Shown here one piece after another: positions 59,835 to 64,000 of a stretch of 64,000 nt of DNA. Numbering within the stretch: the stretch's first letter is position 1; each line of letters begins with the position of its first letter. Position numbers and translations under genes: made by a program. Origin of the DNA: Sweltsa coloradensis (lineage: Eukaryota; Arthropoda; Insecta; Plecoptera; Chloroperlidae); NCBI GenBank assembly GCA_024449915.1, contig JAMZAV010000895.1, positions 158,243 to 222,242 of the forward strand, read 5' to 3'. The notes under the pieces are model-generated. The model saw only the letters and a program-made list of their open reading frames with translations, ran no database searches and was not told the origin of the DNA.

Positions 59835-62205
59835 CGAGTTTAAGGGATATTTTTAATTACTTGTTATAGTGGTGACTGGCGATGATTGTTGTGATTGCAA
59901 AATTATATTATACTCTTTGAGAAACTTTCAACCCCTCCGTTATACGGCCTAGAGTTTTGAGAATGTTTTATCGTATTTATTTAATGTGTAGGTTATTTAT
60001 TTACATTCCCGTGAAAAGTTTAGATCTACATAACTCAAAAGGGAATTATCTCATTTTCCAGGAGTTTCTGTAGCTGCCAATCTTGAGAAACCCAATACAT
60101 GGAATACCTAAATATTTTCCATTTTGCAAAGAAACACAACGGTATGTTTATAAACTTGAAACATTTTTGCAAACCACTCTTCGTGGTTTAACTGAAAAAA
60201 CGATATAAAAATGTTGTTTGCGTTTATAATTCAATTTGCTTGGAACACATTTCCCAATTTGAGCATTCTAACTTAATCAGTTGTGCCGGAAAATGGCAGA
60301 AAACTCGCCATTGAAATGTTTTTAGTTTTCCTTCTGGAAGACTTGAACACATTGCTGCGCGTTCACAATGCCATGGTCTTCCTTAGTTAAACCCGGATAA
60401 AATATGCAAAGGTATTCTCGGCTGAGCGCCCTATTGAAATATCTTTACCCGAACATATAATATCGGACCCTTACCCTGCTAATGAACTCTTGTCTACGGG
60501 GTATTTTATCAAGAGGTTACTTTGATTAATATCTGGATTCGAATTCACCGTTTCTGGAGAAGGAATTGACTCGAAACTCACGATAATGCTATGGTGAATA
60601 AAACAATAACGACTCGGGCACACTTTGTGCAAATGAAGCTGGAGTGCATGGACAGTACAGGAGCAATCTGCTGTGTTTCAATGACAGATTCTACCCTAAG
60701 ATTAAATTCTTGATAACTTTAAACCTAAACCTACAAAATAAAGGGAAATAAATTTAGCTTTCGGTTGAATACCGATCACAGTGAAATAGTTATATTGTAC
60801 CTTAACAATATCAATAAGCAATATAGGCCTATATAATATATTTCAATAGGCTAAAGAAACATGCAGTTTTTTAACAAATATAATAATATATTTTATTTAA
60901 CCGGATCGAGGTAAATTATTGTTTATGTAGATAAATAAATCACGGATATAATGTTACCTGCACGTGACTAAATTAAACACATATTAGTTAAACGTTGATC
61001 AAAATTCCTTAATTGAATGAACAATAGATACATTATAGAATTGCTCTCCTCCAACTACCCCTCCCCCTCCCCTACCCCCCCCCCTATCACCTCTACCCTG
61101 AAGTAAAACGGTCATGTCTTTATAAAAAATGTCATATGTTAATTTCTGACATTACGCAAAAGAAGAAATGCAAAATTTCTGTTATTTTTCATGATCTAAT
61201 TTTTTGTATTGGTAATTTACCAGCAACATTAGTTTTTTCTTATTTTTATCAAATAAAATTATAAAATATGTTAATTGTACTCATGTACAAATAAATTAGG
61301 TGTACATAAATCACTGTTCAAGCAAAAATATAATAATGTTATTATTATGGACTAAGTTATATTAGGCAACGCAAGAGATAATTATTTTACTTTGAATTGT
61401 ACTTTTCTTAGTTCGTTGTATTCTTAGTATTGGGCAATGGGCATCAAGTAGGAGGGATTTATTAAATAACTGTATGAAACATGTAATTACTACAAAGAAA
61501 CCGAAATAAATAAATAACATATATATAAATATATAGGTATATAAAGTAAAGTCGTCATAAGGACTGTTTTCATTGTCAATGGGTATGGTTTAGTTTGGAA
61601 TAGTAAAGTTCAGTGAAATTGACACAGTAAATCCCATGAAACTGTAGTTTGCTTGTCACAATCGAAATTCGTTGTTGTGCTTTCCGTATTGTTTACGTTA
61701 CGTAGGTTTAATGATAGAAGAATTTCTTCAAGCTAGTTTCATGAAACCGTTTTGTTTGAAACCTCAGTACTTCTGGTGTGGCACCCATGCACACAGTAGT
61801 AGCGTTGACATTCCTTCTTCGGGAGAGTAGTTTATTTCCACGAACACCACAGTAGCTGTATTATAGGGGGCGGGAATTGACTATTATTAATACCAGTCAG
61901 AAGTCATTATATACGGATAGTTATAGGCATGTGCAGGCTGAAGGGGTTTTGCTACTGCTTCATTTCAGATAATCTTGTAATAAGGAATTAGCTATGAAAA
62001 GTACTATCCCTAGTTAAATGTTGCAATTTTACGTTAATTTGATTTAATTTGATGTGTTCTAAAAAGCAAAACTAATTAGAAGTTTTCATGACAAGAGATA
62101 AATTATTATATTTGACTAATTGCCAGTTGGTATGGGGATTCAATCCCCTTCAATTCACAACTACATCATCAAGCCAATCAGATGTATACGATTATCCAAA
62201 ACAAT
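59835..62205. other. Non-coding stretch, nothing recognised
   Basis: AT-rich. There is a CCCCTCCCCCTCCCC-type pyrimidine tract at 61058-61085. No coding or RNA signal. It is downstream of the minus-strand gene's poly(A) signal. Confidence 0.4.
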
Positions 62206-62207
62206 CT

Positions 62208-62213
62208 TTTATT
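62208..62213 (-). promoter_or_regulatory. Polyadenylation signal AATAAA
   Basis: The minus strand reads TAA stop, AAAAA-rich spacer, then AATAAA. The hexamer begins only about three bases after the stop codon at 62217-62219, so the 3' untranslated region would be very short. Confidence 0.6.
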
Positions 62214-62216
62214 TTT

Positions 62217-62443
62217 TTATACATAATATACAGTTGGTAGTATGATGCAGCTCAAGGTAGTATTGTAGTTCGGGCCGGCAGATGACGACGCCCCGGCTGG
62301 TTTCGGCTTCAGAGTCCTCCCCAGCCTCAGACGGTTGTTCCCGTCTATCTTAGCCTGGACGTAGGGGATCGCATGGAAGAGAGTCAACTCCAGTTCTAAG
62401 ATCAGTTCATACGGGATGGGGAAGACCATGGGTCCAGGCGCGC
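62217..62443 (-). CDS. Terminal exon of an unrecognised protein gene
   Basis: Acceptor TTGTTTGCTGCCAG-like sequence (minus strand GTTTGTTGCCAG, AG at 62445-62444) opens a 227-bp exon: two bases to complete a split Gly codon, 74 codons, and a TAA stop. The encoded tail runs APGPMVFPIPYELILELELT, then LFHAIPYVQAKIDGNNRLRL, then a Lys/Pro/Ser-rich stretch, ending in LPTVYYV. The phase fits the donor at 62720 exactly. Codon third positions are GC-rich, unlike the flanking AT-rich DNA, which supports coding. I do not recognise the family. There is no obvious membrane span, but the alternating hydrophobic pattern suggests beta strands. The upstream extension of the open frame past the acceptor is intron. 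Confidence 0.7.
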
Positions 62444-62719
62444 CTGGCAACAAACAATGCACCACTTGTTTAAAATAGTAGTTTTGGACTTCGCACAATT
62501 CTTTTTTTGAAAAAATTGAGGTAATATTTCTTCTATTTCCAATTTTTTTTTTAAACCTGGGGTTACAAAACCGTTGTTTCATGATTTAAAGGCGAGCAAT
62601 AAGTCATTGATTCGGATGAGTTGTTAAACGCCACAATAGGGTGATGGTGAAGCTAAGGAGGTAGCAGATTATCGTTAGAATGACGACGAATATAGATACA
62701 AGGAAGATCAAGGACTTAC
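62444..62719 (-). other. Intron of the unrecognised minus-strand gene
   Basis: 276 bp, donor CTAG|GTAAGT at 62719 and acceptor GTTTGTTGCCAG| at 62444. T-rich before the acceptor. Translation of the first part gives a hydrophobic run by chance of composition. Confidence 0.7.
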
Positions 62720-62884
62720 CTAGAACATCCTGGATTTGCTCGTAGCTTCTTAGAGCGTCCATGATGAGGTGGTAATACACCAGAGCGTAGTCCTCGAACG
62801 ACTGGACGACGTGGAGGTCAAGGTACAACTTCTCTGCGACGGGCAACGACGACCAAGACAGGAACAGAACTCGGAGATCGTCGT
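62720..62884 (-). CDS. Penultimate exon of the same unrecognised gene
   Basis: 165-bp exon between acceptor CTCCTCCTCTTTCCAG and donor GTAAGT. It encodes a split codon, then 54 codons and one base. Visible protein: DDLRVLFLSWSSLPVAEKLY, LDLHVVQSFEDYALVYYHLI, and MDALRSYEQIQDVL. Joined to the last exon it reads through a Gly codon with the phase intact (IQDVL-G-APGP). The composition is GC-rich at third positions. It is amphipathic and probably helical, and no family motif is recognised. The acceptor lies about 20-30 bp from an antisense SINE. Earlier exons were not found in the remaining 1.1 kb, so the gene starts outside the window. Confidence 0.72.
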
Positions 62885-62904
62885 CTGGAAAGAGGAGGAG
62901 ATCA

Positions 62905-63100
62905 AGAGTAGCGGGAGGTCAGGGATTCGATACTCGCACCGGCAAGCCTGTCTGAAAGCTTTTGACAGATGTTCTTGTCCTTGAGACTGAGTCCTCTTAA
63001 ACAACCCTTGGGCATTCCCTTAACAACTATCTTGAATCCAATACACTGAGTTGGATGCCCTAAAGAGTAATGCAGCTGCCCCTGGTCAGGTTTCGCATTA
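62905..63100 (+). mobile_element. tRNA-derived SINE, family A, copy 7
   Basis: GGGAGGTCAGGGATTCGATA (B box at 62923-62933), GCACCGGCAAGCCTGTCTGA, CTTTTGACAGATGTTCTTGT, CCTCTTAAACAACCCTTGGG and CATTCCCTTAACAACTATC follow in family order. It has a well kept B box. It lies antisense to the minus-strand gene, directly upstream of an exon acceptor. Confidence 0.7.
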
Positions 63101-63104
63101 AAAA

Positions 63105-64000
63105 TGTTAAATAGTGATTTACGAACGTAACTCTCTTTCTGTCAAGCTTTTACTTCAAAATATGATATGTTAAGGCTTGAAACTTTTGGCCAATAGTCCC
63201 GCATTTAGATGATTAAACCATCAATTGATTTTTTCATTTTTATAACCACTTTACTAAACGGATAATAACAATGAAAGAAACGCTTAAAAAAAGAAAATCA
63301 TTCTTTGAAATTCATTTTCAAAATGTGACTTTTAAATAATATTTATTTAATGTATTGTTTACATTATTTTGTAGACAGTGAAATAACAATGTAAAATACT
63401 CAGACTCCTTAGTAAAACACGGTCACACACCTTGGCAAATAGCAAGCACCGCATCAAACATTCACCGCCCACTGCCCCAGGCTTACAACCTTACCGTTAG
63501 AGGTAGCTCAGGCTGTGAAACTCTGATTCGGGAGGTACAGGTATATCATACAATGTAAATGTTCAGCATTGTTAAACACACTTTTATTCATATCACGATT
63601 CTATCGCATTTTCACTAAAATTGGATATTAAAAGTATCCTGTTATAGACCCTAGACTTACTAAGATGAGAATAAGAATTCCTCTAATTAAAGATTTTTTT
63701 AGTCGCAGCCTTAGAAATAAACGTGAAATAATGTACTTTCTAATATGGACCCTCATTGCAGGTAAATCAGATCTTTTTCATGTAGCAATAGCATTGATCC
63801 AGTGCAAACATTTAAATAAATATTCGTCAAGGTTATAAAAATAGAGGCATCCTTACAACCATTATATTAAACGCACACTCCCGTAATACCGTGAGGATCT
63901 ACTGTAAAACAGTAGAAACATTCTTAAATTTTTTGAGTATACAAAGGCAACGTAAATTAAAATTTTCTGTTCTTTTCGAGAATTTTTTCATTTTCCATTT
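63105..64000. other. Non-coding stretch, nothing recognised
   Basis: Probably intron of the minus-strand gene. No further exon, RNA gene or repeat can be supported. Confidence 0.4.

Noticed and set aside
62604..62719. Transmembrane segment at the C-terminus of the minus-strand frame
   Set aside because: It lies past a strong GTAAGT donor whose phase fits the next exon. The hydrophobic run is translated T-rich intron.

Overview
The window looks like AT-rich nuclear DNA from an arthropod, probably an insect. The assignment rests on three things. One exon encodes a Dscam-type first immunoglobulin domain. Exons end in spliceosomal donor and acceptor sites. Short interspersed elements with tRNA- and 5S-rRNA-derived heads are frequent. 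I cannot name the species. There is no operon structure, ribosome binding site or dense coding. Almost all open frames of 60-100 codons are chance frames in non-coding DNA.

Only two gene pieces can be supported. (1) On the + strand, 51759-52085 is a phase 1-1 exon of 327 bp for the N-terminal Ig domain of a Down syndrome cell adhesion molecule (Dscam) family protein. Its 5' boundary (polypyrimidine tract, AG and first 22 codons) is tandemly repeated six times upstream with a period of about 102 bp. (2) On the - strand, 62884-62720 and 62443-62217 are two consecutive terminal exons of a gene I do not recognise. They have clean splice sites, matching phase, and a poly(A) signal four bases past the stop codon.

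The rest is intronic or intergenic sequence shaped by repeats. 1.4-2.2 kb: a non-autonomous hAT-like element with a near-perfect 8-bp target duplication. 2.8, 4.5, 28.4, 39.7, 53.4, 55.1 and 62.9 kb: seven diverged copies of one tRNA-derived SINE family. 8.4-8.9 kb: a second tRNA-derived SINE, with a 3' fragment at 34.5 kb. 12.2-13.5 kb, with relatives at 6.8, 16.5, 26.5, 37.3, 52.3 and 58.6 kb: an unclassified family marked by a GGTGGAGGTGCCGG core that repeatedly sits in local tandem duplications. 31.4-32.5 and 49.2-49.6 kb: a long and an internally deleted copy of one terminal-inverted-repeat transposon. 34.8 and 46.0 kb: a tiny hairpin element. 41.3-41.7 kb: a 5S-rRNA-headed SINE. 42.2-43.9 kb: a satellite of about 150 bp whose inner copies look indel-damaged. 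47.2-48.4 kb: a 187-bp tandem array. 54.3-54.5 kb: a 93-bp-arm palindromic insertion with 14-bp target duplications.

The best candidates for something unusual are the amplified splice acceptor in the Dscam-type gene, the palindromic insertion, the full-fold 5S-derived SINE, and the SINE inserted directly upstream of a splice acceptor of the 62-kb gene. I saw no new multi-gene system.
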